Assembly: GCA_000720805.1 (NCBI GenBank)
Contig: JODI01000149.1
Location: 1 to 11,844 of the forward strand
Reading direction: 5' to 3'
From: Streptomyces violaceoruber
Lineage (GTDB): Bacteria > Actinomycetota > Actinomycetes > Streptomycetales > Streptomycetaceae
Length of the DNA: 11,844 nucleotides
Below the pieces are notes generated by a model. The model was not told where the DNA came from, did not search any database, and saw only the letters and a list, made by a program, of their open reading frames with translations. Below are positions 6,563 through 11,844 of this stretch, one piece after another. Made by a program: the position numbers and the translations under genes. Within the stretch, counting starts at the first letter, position 1; each line of letters starts with the position of its first letter.

Positions 6563-7422
6563 TGGTGCTCTCTGTGCCCCGGCACACCTTCGGCAGGGAC
6601 GACATCCCGGGTCGTGAGCCTGTGCTCAGCCGGGGCATCGTCTGGGCCCTGGAGGACCTGCAGGAGTCCCCGATGGCGGTCAGGGACGCCATGTCCGACT
6701 CGCTGCTCCTTGCACAGGAGCGAGCGGCGGCTGATCCCACGGCGGAGTGGCTGGAGACTTGGGAAGTGTGGGTGACCGCCATGCAGTCCGGTTCGGCGAT
6801 GTTCTCGGCGGCGACCACGACCGAACCTAGCGTGGAGTGCCTCATCCACCACGAGGTGCGGTCCGTTCCTGCTACGGGACCGCAGCCCTGGGTGGATGCG
6901 GGGAACTGGCTCACCGCTTTCATGCTGTCGGTGATCTGCCGTGACAAGGACAGACTGGACGCCTTGTGCCAGGTTCCGCTCCCCTTGCTGCGGGAGTCGG
7001 GCGCCGAGTATGACGCCTATGTCTACCCGTGGGTGGAGACACTGCAGGCGTACTGGCTGAGCCGACCGGAACTCGGCGACAAACTGGTCGAGGCGGCACG
7101 AGGTCTTGCGCCCGAAGCAGCTTCGATCGCGGGTCCCGAGGCAACCACGAAACTCCTCTGGCCGGTCGTGGACCTGTTCCACCGGTTCGTCACGGCCGAC
7201 CACGAACGTTTCAACCAGTCCCTGGCCAACGCTCTCAATCTGCACAAGCAGTACTGGACTGCGGACGAGGACCGAACCAACGACGCCCGAGGGCTGGTCT
7301 GCGTCGGTCCCTTGGCCATGGCGTGCCTGGCACATGACGCGGGCTTCCCCATCGAGGTCGAGTCGGAATACCTCCCCACACACCTGCTCAAGGGCACCTG
7401 GGTCGGCGAGTTCCGCACGTAA
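6562..7422 (+). CDS. Imm49-family immunity protein (copy B)
   Basis: This is an intact 286-residue Imm49 protein. Landmarks are SVPRHTFGRDD at the start, TWEVWVTAMQSGSAMF.AATTTE, NWLTAFMLSVICRDKDRLDAL, PLLRESGAEYDAYVYPWVETLQAYWL, LLWPVVDLFHRFV near 199-211, YWTADEDR near 233-240, and IEVESEYLPTHLLKGTWVGEFRT. The GTG at 6562 shares its G with the TAG of the nuclease-domain frame (TAGTG) and aligns with the starts of the other copies; GTG at 6565 is an alternative. AGGGAAGGA lies just upstream, inside the toxin cassette. This one-base overlap is the strongest sign that Imm49 here is the partner of the PD-(D/E)xK toxin. The gene is the intact sister of the pseudogene at 2308-2865. Confidence 0.9.
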   Translation: MVLSVPRHTFGRDDIPGREPVLSRGIVWALEDLQESPMAVRDAMSDSLLLAQERAAADPTAEWLETWEVWVTAMQSGSAMFSAATTTEPSVECLIHHEVRSVPATGPQPWVDAGNWLTAFMLSVICRDKDRLDALCQVPLPLLRESGAEYDAYVYPWVETLQAYWLSRPELGDKLVEAARGLAPEAASIAGPEATTKLLWPVVDLFHRFVTADHERFNQSLANALNLHKQYWTADEDRTNDARGLVCVGPLAMACLAHDAGFPIEVESEYLPTHLLKGTWVGEFRT

Positions 7423-7450
7423 CTACCCTGCAAGCTCAACTGCTTCGAGA

Positions 7451-7469
7451 TCCTCCAAGGAGAAGCGCG
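7451..7469 (+). promoter_or_regulatory. Conserved imm49 leader and ribosome binding site before a CTG start
   Basis: AAGGAG (7457-7462) and the following AAGCGCG repeat the leader seen at 271-288 almost base for base. Seven bases separate AAGGAG from CTG at 7470, exactly where the other copy has TTG. TCCT (7451-7454) can pair with AGGA (7458-7461). Confidence 0.6.
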
Positions 7470-8333
7470 CTGTCCTCGCCCGTTCCCCGCCACTTGTACC
7501 CCACGGACGACGTGCCGGACACCCTCGACGCCCTCGGCGAGACGGCGAACTGGATCCTCGACGAGTTTGCCGACTCGCCCGTCCTACGCCCCCAGGTACT
7601 GGGGACGGCGCTGACCTTGGCACAGCAGTACTGTGCGATGGACCCGCAGGCCGTGAAGTTCGAGACCTGGGAGGCCTGGGCCAAGGCCATGCAGGCCGGG
7701 TCCGCGCTCTTCGCCGCGGCGACCGCCCCTGCGGGAACCACCGTCGCCTGCCGGATCAAGGAGCAGGAGCGGACGCTTGCCGCGACCGGCCCCGAATCCC
7801 ATCTGAACGCGGGGACGTGGGTCACGTCCTTCTACCTGGCGATGATCTGCCGCGACAATGACCGCCTGCGTCGGCTGGCCGAAGTTCCCGTCTCCTTGCT
7901 GCGCGACTCCGGCGCGGTGTTCGACGAGTACATCTACTCCTGGGTGGAGGCGTTGCAGAGCTTCTGGCTCGGCCGTCAGGACGTGGGGGACAAGCTCGTC
8001 GCGGCGGTCGACGGCACCAGCCCGGAGGCGCTGCGGTACGCGGACGCGGACCTCATGTCGAAGATCCTCTATCCGCCGTTGATCCTGCTCTACCGCGTCA
8101 TCCGCCGCGACCCCACGGAGTTCAACAAGTCGCTGGCCGACGCGCTGCGCTGGCACAAGGCGTACTGGACCGCTGACGAGGACCGCGCAACCAGCGCCGA
8201 CGGACTCGTCGCCCTCGGCCCGCTGGCCTTTGCCTGCCTCGCCCGCGACCAGGGCATCACCGTGGAGGTCGAGTCCGACTACCTGCCCAAGGCGCTCCTG
8301 GAGTACGCGTGGATCGGCGAGATCGAGTACTGA
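7470..8333 (+). CDS. Imm49-family immunity protein (copy C), probable CTG start
   Basis: This is an intact Imm49 protein of 287 residues if read from CTG at 7470, or 279 from TTG at 7494. I prefer CTG: the leader AAGGAGAAGCGCG is shared with copy A, and the first codons (SSPVPRH) line up with SSTIPRH of copy A and VLSVPRH of copy B. Starting at TTG would drop that conserved block and leave no ribosome site. Landmarks are TWEAWAKAMQAGSALFAAAT, TWVTSFYLAMICRDNDRLRRL, ILYPPLILLYRVIRRDP, WHKAYWTADEDRATS and VEVESDYLPKALL, ending GEIEY rather than GEFPT. It follows copy B after 47 bases in the same direction, forming a likely two-gene immunity operon downstream of the nuclease cassette. Its sequence differs enough to suggest a different cognate toxin variant. 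Confidence 0.88.
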   Translation: MSSPVPRHLYPTDDVPDTLDALGETANWILDEFADSPVLRPQVLGTALTLAQQYCAMDPQAVKFETWEAWAKAMQAGSALFAAATAPAGTTVACRIKEQERTLAATGPESHLNAGTWVTSFYLAMICRDNDRLRRLAEVPVSLLRDSGAVFDEYIYSWVEALQSFWLGRQDVGDKLVAAVDGTSPEALRYADADLMSKILYPPLILLYRVIRRDPTEFNKSLADALRWHKAYWTADEDRATSADGLVALGPLAFACLARDQGITVEVESDYLPKALLEYAWIGEIEY

Positions 8334-8342
8334 GCAAACAGT

Positions 8343-8360
8343 GAGATCACCGAGGATCTC
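8343..8360 (+). terminator. Weak hairpin after imm49 copy C
   Basis: GAGATC (8343-8348) and GATCTC (8355-8360) pair perfectly around a six-base loop, nine bases after the stop of copy C. There is no T tract. It could be a weak terminator or mRNA 3' end; the stem is short and support is low. Confidence 0.25.
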
Positions 8361-8395
8361 CTCGCCGTTGCCCCGATGGAACACTCCTGGGGCGC

Positions 8396-8422
8396 AGCTG
8401 GCTCGGCGAGTTCCCCACCTGA
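8396..8422 (+). pseudogene. Eight-codon tail of another imm49 gene
   Basis: AGC TGG CTC GGC GAG TTC CCC ACC TGA reads SWLGEFPT-stop, the same ending as the gene at 1-183 (GWLGEFPT). The following bases AATCGGAAGTCC also resemble the spacer after 183 (GACGGAAGCCGA). So this is the leftover end of a deleted imm49 copy together with its downstream spacer, leading into the next imm49 pseudogene just as 1-183 leads into copy A. Confidence 0.6.
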
Positions 8423-8463
8423 ATCGGAAGTCCAGATCCTCGACTTGTCCAAGGAGAAACACG

Positions 8464-8949
8464 TTGGCCTCGGCTATTTCCCCGTCACCCCTTTCCCACG
8501 GGGAACGCGGAAGAAGGCCTCGCCGTGCTCCAGGAGAACGCGCAGGCGCTGATCGACGGTCTGGAGGCGGATTCCACCGGTCTGGGCGATGCGCTGAGCA
8601 CCACGCTCACGCTGGCGCAGGCCACTGTCTGATGGACCTGCGGGGGTTGATATTCCCCCGTGGGAGCCTGGGTCACCACGAAGATCCTCTGGCCCGTCGT
8701 TGCCCTGTTCCACCGGTTCGGCGCAGCCGACCACGAGCAGTTCAACCGGCCACTGGCCAACGCCCTCACCCTGCACAAGCAGTACTGGACCGCGAACGAG
8801 GGCCGCACCAGCACCGTTCGAGGGCTGGTCCCCGTTGGCCCGTTGGCCCTGGCGTGCCTCGCGTACGACGCGGGCTTCCCCATCGAGGTCGAGTCCAGCT
8901 ACCTTCCCAAGCACCTACTCAAGGGCACCTGGGTAGGCGAGTTCCCTAG
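8464..8949 (+). pseudogene. imm49 pseudogene, mosaic with large internal deletion, interrupted by IS
   Basis: AAGGAG (8451-8456) and TTG at 8464 match the leader and start of copy A. The first 170 or so bases follow copy A (TTTCCCACGGGGAACGCGGA and onward), but an extra T after ATT near 8478, a lost C near 8620 and further single-base losses break the frame. After GGGTCACC (about 8678) roughly 370 bases are missing, and the sequence continues at ACGAAGATCCTCTGG, homologous to copy B from about 7146. The rest (ALFHRF, LHKQYWTANEGR, FPIEVESSYLPKHLLKGTWVGEF) follows copy B. The IS701 element begins directly after GAGTTCC, a few bases before the expected stop. The 3' part stays open in one frame, but a working Imm49 is not possible. 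Confidence 0.82.
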
Positions 8950-8974
8950 TACTCCAGCTGTAGATCGTGATCTT
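8950..8974 (+). repeat. Left terminal inverted repeat of the IS701-family element
   Basis: Twenty-five bases beginning TACTCCAGCTG and ending GATCTT. The only difference from the right end is GTGATC here against GCGATC there. The four bases before it are CTAG. Confidence 0.85.
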
Positions 8975-9025
8975 GCCGCTTGGCTGTGCGTCAGGAGCGT
9001 GGCAGGTGTCAGGGCGCCGTGCCGA

Positions 9026-9589
9026 CTACGTTGCCGTCAGCCCTTGCTCCGCGGCGAAGCTGTGAAGGTAAAGGTCGCGAAGGACGCCGAGTTCGGCACC
9101 GTGGTGAGCGGCTTCGTCCAAGGCGTGGAGGGCCAGCAGTAGGTAGCTCTCGTGACCGTAAACGCCAGCGCGGGAACCCATGGGTTGGAGGAGACGGTCA
9201 TCGCCGAGGGACGCGATCTGGGTTCGGAATCGGGACCAGTCGTTGGCCATCATCTGGACGCCCTCGGTCGCTGTGCCCGGCCACAGGTGCCGGTCGTCGC
9301 CGCTCTGGGATTGGCCCTCGAAGAAGCGGCCGTAGCCGCGCAGGCAGTCGGCCCCGATGTGCCAGATTCGCCAGGCGATCGTCGTGAACGGCGCCGGGCG
9401 GACATCGCCTGTGGGCCGCGGGTCGGCACGGAACACGCCATCCGCATCGGCCCGGAGTGTCATGCACGAGGCGACGGGCTCCCAGAGGTATTCGGCGTCG
9501 GTGAGGCCGTCAAGGCGAGCGAAGGTTCTGGAACGTACGTCGTCAAAGGTTTCGAGCAGGTCGCGGGTGACGGGGCCGGACGAGGTCAT
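9026..9589 (-). CDS. DinB-family metal-binding protein, IS passenger
   Basis: This 187-residue protein looks like the DinB/mycothiol-dependent transferase superfamily, four-helix bundles that bind a divalent metal and often act with bacillithiol or mycothiol. The candidate metal ligands are His77 in WRIWHIGAD and His162/163 in DEAAHHGAEL, with Glu166. Other typical residues are LLETFDDVRSRTFARLDGLTDAEYLWEP at the N-terminus and ELGVLRDLY near the end. The start is ATG at 9589. It diverges from the transposase gene and lies wholly inside the inverted repeats of the IS701-type element, so it moves with it. DinB proteins are often linked to stress or detoxification; a benefit to the host or a role in transposition is not known. 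Closest functional assignment is uncertain. Confidence 0.75.
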   Translation of the reverse strand: MTSSGPVTRDLLETFDDVRSRTFARLDGLTDAEYLWEPVASCMTLRADADGVFRADPRPTGDVRPAPFTTIAWRIWHIGADCLRGYGRFFEGQSQSGDDRHLWPGTATEGVQMMANDWSRFRTQIASLGDDRLLQPMGSRAGVYGHESYLLLALHALDEAAHHGAELGVLRDLYLHSFAAEQGLTAT

Positions 9590-9639
9590 TGGCTACTCCA
9601 GGTTCACCGACAGGTGCGGCCACCAGTGATCATCGGTGT

Positions 9640-10953
9640 GTGAAGACAGAAGATCAGACAGTGGCCGCAGGTCACAGCATAGATCCTGGCCGCTGGCAGG
9701 AGACGTTCGAGGTCCTGGTGGGCCGTATCGCGGGACGGTTCGTGCGGGTGGAACCCAGGCGCCGGACACGGGCGTTCGTGCTCGGGCTGTTGTCGGACCT
9801 GCCGCGCAAGAACTGCTGGACGCTCGCCGAGCATGCCGGGGATACGACCCCCTACGGTCTGCAGCACCTGCTGTCGAGGGCCAAGTGGGACGCCGACGCG
9901 GTACGCGACGACATCCGCGGCTTCGTCGTCGAGCGCCTGCACCACGAGGACGCGGTGCTGGTCGTGGATGAGACAGGTGACCTGAAGAAGGGCACGCACA
10001 CAGTCGGCGTCCAGCGCCAATACACCGGAACCGCCGGGCGCATCGAGAACAGCCAGGTCGCCGTCTACCTCGCCTACTCCACCCCGCTCGGGCACGCGGC
10101 GATCGATCGGGAGCTGTATGTCCCGCATTCCTGGACCCAGGACACGGCCCGCTGCCGGGCCGCCGGGATACCCGACGCCGTCGGCTTCACCACGAAACCC
10201 GCCCTCGCCGCCCGCATGATCGGCCGTGCCCTGGATGCCGGCGTCGCCGCATCCTGGGTGGCCGGTGATGAGGTCTACGGAGGCAACCCACGCCTGCGAA
10301 GCGAGCTGGAGAGACGTGAGATCGGCTACGTACTCGCCGTCGCCTGCGACCACCAGATCACCACCCGCGCGGGCAAGTTCCGCGCCGACGCCCTGGTCAA
10401 GAAGCTGCCCGCAGGGGCCTGGCAGAAGTTGTCCGCCGGTGCCGGCGCCAAGGGGCACCGCTTCTACGACTGGGCCCTGGCCGACATCGCCGACGACCGT
10501 CCCGGCCACCATCAGCTGCTCGTCCGCCGCAACCGGCGCACCCGTGTACTCGCCTTCTATCGCTGCTACTCAGCCACCCAGGTGCCGCTGTCCACCCTGG
10601 TGCGGGTCGCCGGACGCAGATGGACAGTCGAGGAGACCTTCCAGTGCGGCAAGGGCCTAGCCGGACTGGACGAACACCAGGTCAGACGCTGGACGTCCTG
10701 GCACCGCTGGGTCACCCTCGCGATGCTCGCCCACGCCTTCCTCACCGTCGTCCGCGCCGACGAACACGCCCACTACCCGGAGCCGGACGGGCTCATACCG
10801 CTGAGCTGTAACGAGATCCAGCACTTGTTCACCGCGCTCATCGTCCTGCCCGTCCACGGCGCTGCCCACCGGCTCGACTGGTCCCACTGGCGACGCCGCC
10901 ACCAGGCCCGATCCCAGACCAGCCACTACCAGCGACAAGCCGCCCAGACATGA
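9640..10953 (+). CDS. IS701-family DDE transposase
   Basis: This is a transposase of about 437 residues with the IS701 (DDE_5-like) pattern. Counting from GTG at 9640, the catalytic triad is Asp110 in VLVVDETGDLKKG, Asp210 in SWVAGDEVYGG and Glu331 in RWTVEETFQCGKGLAGLDEHQVR. The block GVQRQYTGTAGRIENSQVAVYLAY after the first Asp is characteristic of the family. The frame is open from a TTG at 9589 that lies on the start of the divergent DinB gene. The family-like sequence begins only near residue 10 of the GTG form, and GTG at 9661 is also possible; none has a strong ribosome site. The stop TGA at 10951-10953 overlaps the right inverted repeat by one base. The frame is uninterrupted. Confidence 0.88.
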   Translation: MKTEDQTVAAGHSIDPGRWQETFEVLVGRIAGRFVRVEPRRRTRAFVLGLLSDLPRKNCWTLAEHAGDTTPYGLQHLLSRAKWDADAVRDDIRGFVVERLHHEDAVLVVDETGDLKKGTHTVGVQRQYTGTAGRIENSQVAVYLAYSTPLGHAAIDRELYVPHSWTQDTARCRAAGIPDAVGFTTKPALAARMIGRALDAGVAASWVAGDEVYGGNPRLRSELERREIGYVLAVACDHQITTRAGKFRADALVKKLPAGAWQKLSAGAGAKGHRFYDWALADIADDRPGHHQLLVRRNRRTRVLAFYRCYSATQVPLSTLVRVAGRRWTVEETFQCGKGLAGLDEHQVRRWTSWHRWVTLAMLAHAFLTVVRADEHAHYPEPDGLIPLSCNEIQHLFTALIVLPVHGAAHRLDWSHWRRRHQARSQTSHYQRQAAQT

Positions 10954-10977
10954 AGATCGCGATCTACAGCTGGAGTA
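10953..10977 (-). repeat. Right terminal inverted repeat of the IS701-family element
   Basis: The reverse complement begins TACTCCAGCTGTAGATCG and matches the left end at 24 of 25 positions. Its inner part AGATCGCGATCT is itself a perfect palindrome. CTAG follows at 10978-10981. Confidence 0.85.
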
Positions 10978-11120
10978 CTAGGTGCCGCACACGGGTTGAC
11001 GGCCCCGCAAAAGGGGAGTCAGCCCTCGGTCGCGTGCATCACGAAGTCGGCTCACACGTGCACCCCAGCTTGGCGTTCCAGCGGCATCTCGATGTTTCAA
11101 CTCCGAGAAGAGACCGACAC

Positions 11121-11597
11121 ATGAGTTTGGTACAGCCGACGGAAGAAGTACTCCACTGGCTCACGGCGAGCGGCTGGTCTCCTGGGCGTGACATCGGCCA
11201 AGAGGCCGAGGATCTCATCAGTCTTCGGCTACGGGATTCTGGGCGGCAGGGAGTCCCGCTCCCGCCGGTGCCGGCGGCAGTACGATTTCTCCACTCATAC
11301 GGCATGCTGCACCTTCCTCAGCCAAATACTCCCGGATGCACCTGGGTAATGGATCCCACTCTCGGTTACGACGGAGATGCGGCCGCGATCAAGGAATTGA
11401 GTAGCGGTCTCGGTGTCGATCTGTTCCCCGTCGGATATGAGACATCTGAATACGGCATCATCCTGGCAGACGAGAAAGGTCGCCTTTTCCACCTCCATCA
11501 CACCGGTGGATACTATCTAGGCGTCAACGAATTCGACGCGTTCTCGCGGTTCATCCAAGGACTGCCGGACTCTGACGCGGAGGATTATTTTGTCTGA
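11121..11597 (+). CDS. SUKH-3 family immunity protein
   Basis: This 158-residue protein matches the SUKH-3 branch of the SUKH (SMI1/KNR4-like) immunity superfamily. Visible features are TEEVLHWLTASGWSPGRDI (residues 7-25), PAAVRFLHSYGML (51-63), LGVDLFPVGYE (97-107), ILADEKGRLFHLHHTGGYYLG (114-134) and a helix FDAFSRFIQGL (138-148). SUKH proteins bind toxin domains of many types in the producing cell's cytoplasm. The ATG at 11121 is chosen because the family pattern begins right after it and AGAAGAG lies upstream; the frame is open further upstream without similarity. The next ORF begins inside its last codons (overlap of eight bases), so the two are coupled. SUKH-3 and YwqJ-like deaminase genes are often neighbours in Streptomyces. 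Its G+C is somewhat lower than that of the imm49 genes. Confidence 0.8.
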   Translation: MSLVQPTEEVLHWLTASGWSPGRDIGQEAEDLISLRLRDSGRQGVPLPPVPAAVRFLHSYGMLHLPQPNTPGCTWVMDPTLGYDGDAAAIKELSSGLGVDLFPVGYETSEYGIILADEKGRLFHLHHTGGYYLGVNEFDAFSRFIQGLPDSDAEDYFV

Positions 11598-11844
11598 AAC
11601 TTTCCCGGCGGTGGCTTCTTCTCTGCTCATTGACGGCACGGTTTTCAGTAACACGAGTCTCGTAGGTTCCGGAACGCCTAACCTGCATCCCTCAGTGTGG
11701 GACTTCGTCAACTCTCTCCCGCCTGAGAAGCGCAGGGGTTTCACCGGGCTCGAACAGTCTCCCGGTTCGCTCGACATGTACCTCAGCACCGCATTTCTGC
11801 ACCTCCAGGCCCGCGCCGCCGTCGACCCGCGGGCGGCACGGCTG
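11590..11844 (+). CDS. Partial YwqJ-deaminase-like protein, altered after its N-terminal region (runs off window)
   Basis: The frame opens with TTG at 11590, overlapping the SUKH-3 stop, and stays open to the window end (85 residues). Residues 5-54 (FPAVASSLLIDGTVF, NTSLVGSGTPNLHPSVWDF, LPPEKRRGFTG) resemble the N-terminal part of small Streptomyces YwqJ-related deaminases that lie after SUKH genes. In those proteins the text after FTG or a similar turn is a Cys-Ala-Glu zinc motif; here it reads LEQSPGSLDMYLSTAFLHL instead, with no CAE or HAE visible. Either the gene has been fused to another sequence, or this is a different family sharing the N-terminus. GAAACTTTCC upstream gives no clear ribosome site, so translation would rely on coupling. 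Confidence 0.5.
   Translation, partial: MSETFPAVASSLLIDGTVFSNTSLVGSGTPNLHPSVWDFVNSLPPEKRRGFTGLEQSPGSLDMYLSTAFLHLQARAAVDPRAARL

Larger units (their letters stand above)
8946..10981. mobile_element. IS701-family insertion sequence with DinB passenger gene
   Basis: The 25-bp left end (8950-8974, beginning TACTCCAGCTGTAGATCG) and the right end (10953-10977, reverse complement) match at 24 of 25 positions. Both are flanked by CTAG (8946-8949 and 10978-10981), a four-base target duplication consistent with the family; because CTAG is its own reverse complement, the repeats could also be read as 29 bp. The body of 2,028 bp holds an IS701-type DDE transposase, whose stop codon touches the right repeat, and a divergent DinB-family gene between the left end and the transposase. 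Simple IS701 elements are usually about 1.4-1.5 kb, so the extra gene explains the length. The element looks complete and possibly active. Confidence 0.85.

Noticed and set aside
7584..8462. Minus-strand open frame of 292 codons
   Set aside because: It mirrors imm49 copy C on the opposite strand and shows no domain pattern; the plus-strand gene explains the codon bias.
9604..10512. Minus-strand open frame of 302 codons inside the transposase gene
   Set aside because: The opposite strand carries all DDE motifs of an IS701 transposase; the minus frame is a by-product of G+C-rich third positions.
11003..11016. CCCC-GCAAAA-GGGG hairpin after the IS as a terminator
   Set aside because: Only four base pairs and no T tract; too weak to call.

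Overview
The window looks like a Streptomyces (or close actinomycete) chromosome segment. G+C is high, third codon positions are G/C-rich, GTG/TTG starts are common, and the middle carries the typical Streptomyces trio of an RsbW-like ATPase, an XRE/DUF5753 regulator and a DUF397 protein. All family names here come from reading the translations, with no database search.

Most of the window is a degraded polymorphic-toxin cassette region. Its recurring unit is the Imm49 immunity family. I find eight traces of it: a C-terminal piece cut by the window edge (1-183), three intact genes (289-1140, 6562-7422, 7470-8333), two indel-ridden pseudogenes (2308-2865, 8464-8949), an eight-codon tail (8396-8422) and a probable minus-strand remnant (5311-5511). 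Toxin modules lie between them. They are an N-terminally truncated YwqJ-type deaminase with its coupled YwqK/MORN immunity gene (1232-2283), and a frameshifted Pro/Gly/His-rich linker plus PD-(D/E)xK nuclease-fold domain (5472-6562) that abuts an intact imm49 gene. At the right end a SUKH-3 immunity gene overlaps the start of a second deaminase-like ORF (11121-11844). No large toxin N-terminus or secretion module is visible. The toxins look like silent or orphan C-terminal cassettes, while several immunity genes remain intact.

The middle (about 3009-5241) is different. A divergent ATPase gene (minus) and an XRE-DUF397 operon (plus) form an AbaA/WhiJ-like regulatory trio, followed by a convergent conserved protein of unknown function. 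This block splits the toxin region.

Between 8950 and 10977 sits a complete 2,028-bp IS701-family element with 25-bp terminal inverted repeats (24/25 matching) flanked by CTAG on both sides. It carries an extra gene, a DinB-family protein in divergent orientation, between the left end and the transposase. The element landed a few bases before the expected stop of the last imm49 pseudogene.

Taken together, immunity paralogues have been duplicated, recombined, deleted and interrupted here. Several of them may still protect against nuclease or deaminase toxins delivered by relatives. No tRNA, rRNA, CRISPR array or phage genes were seen.
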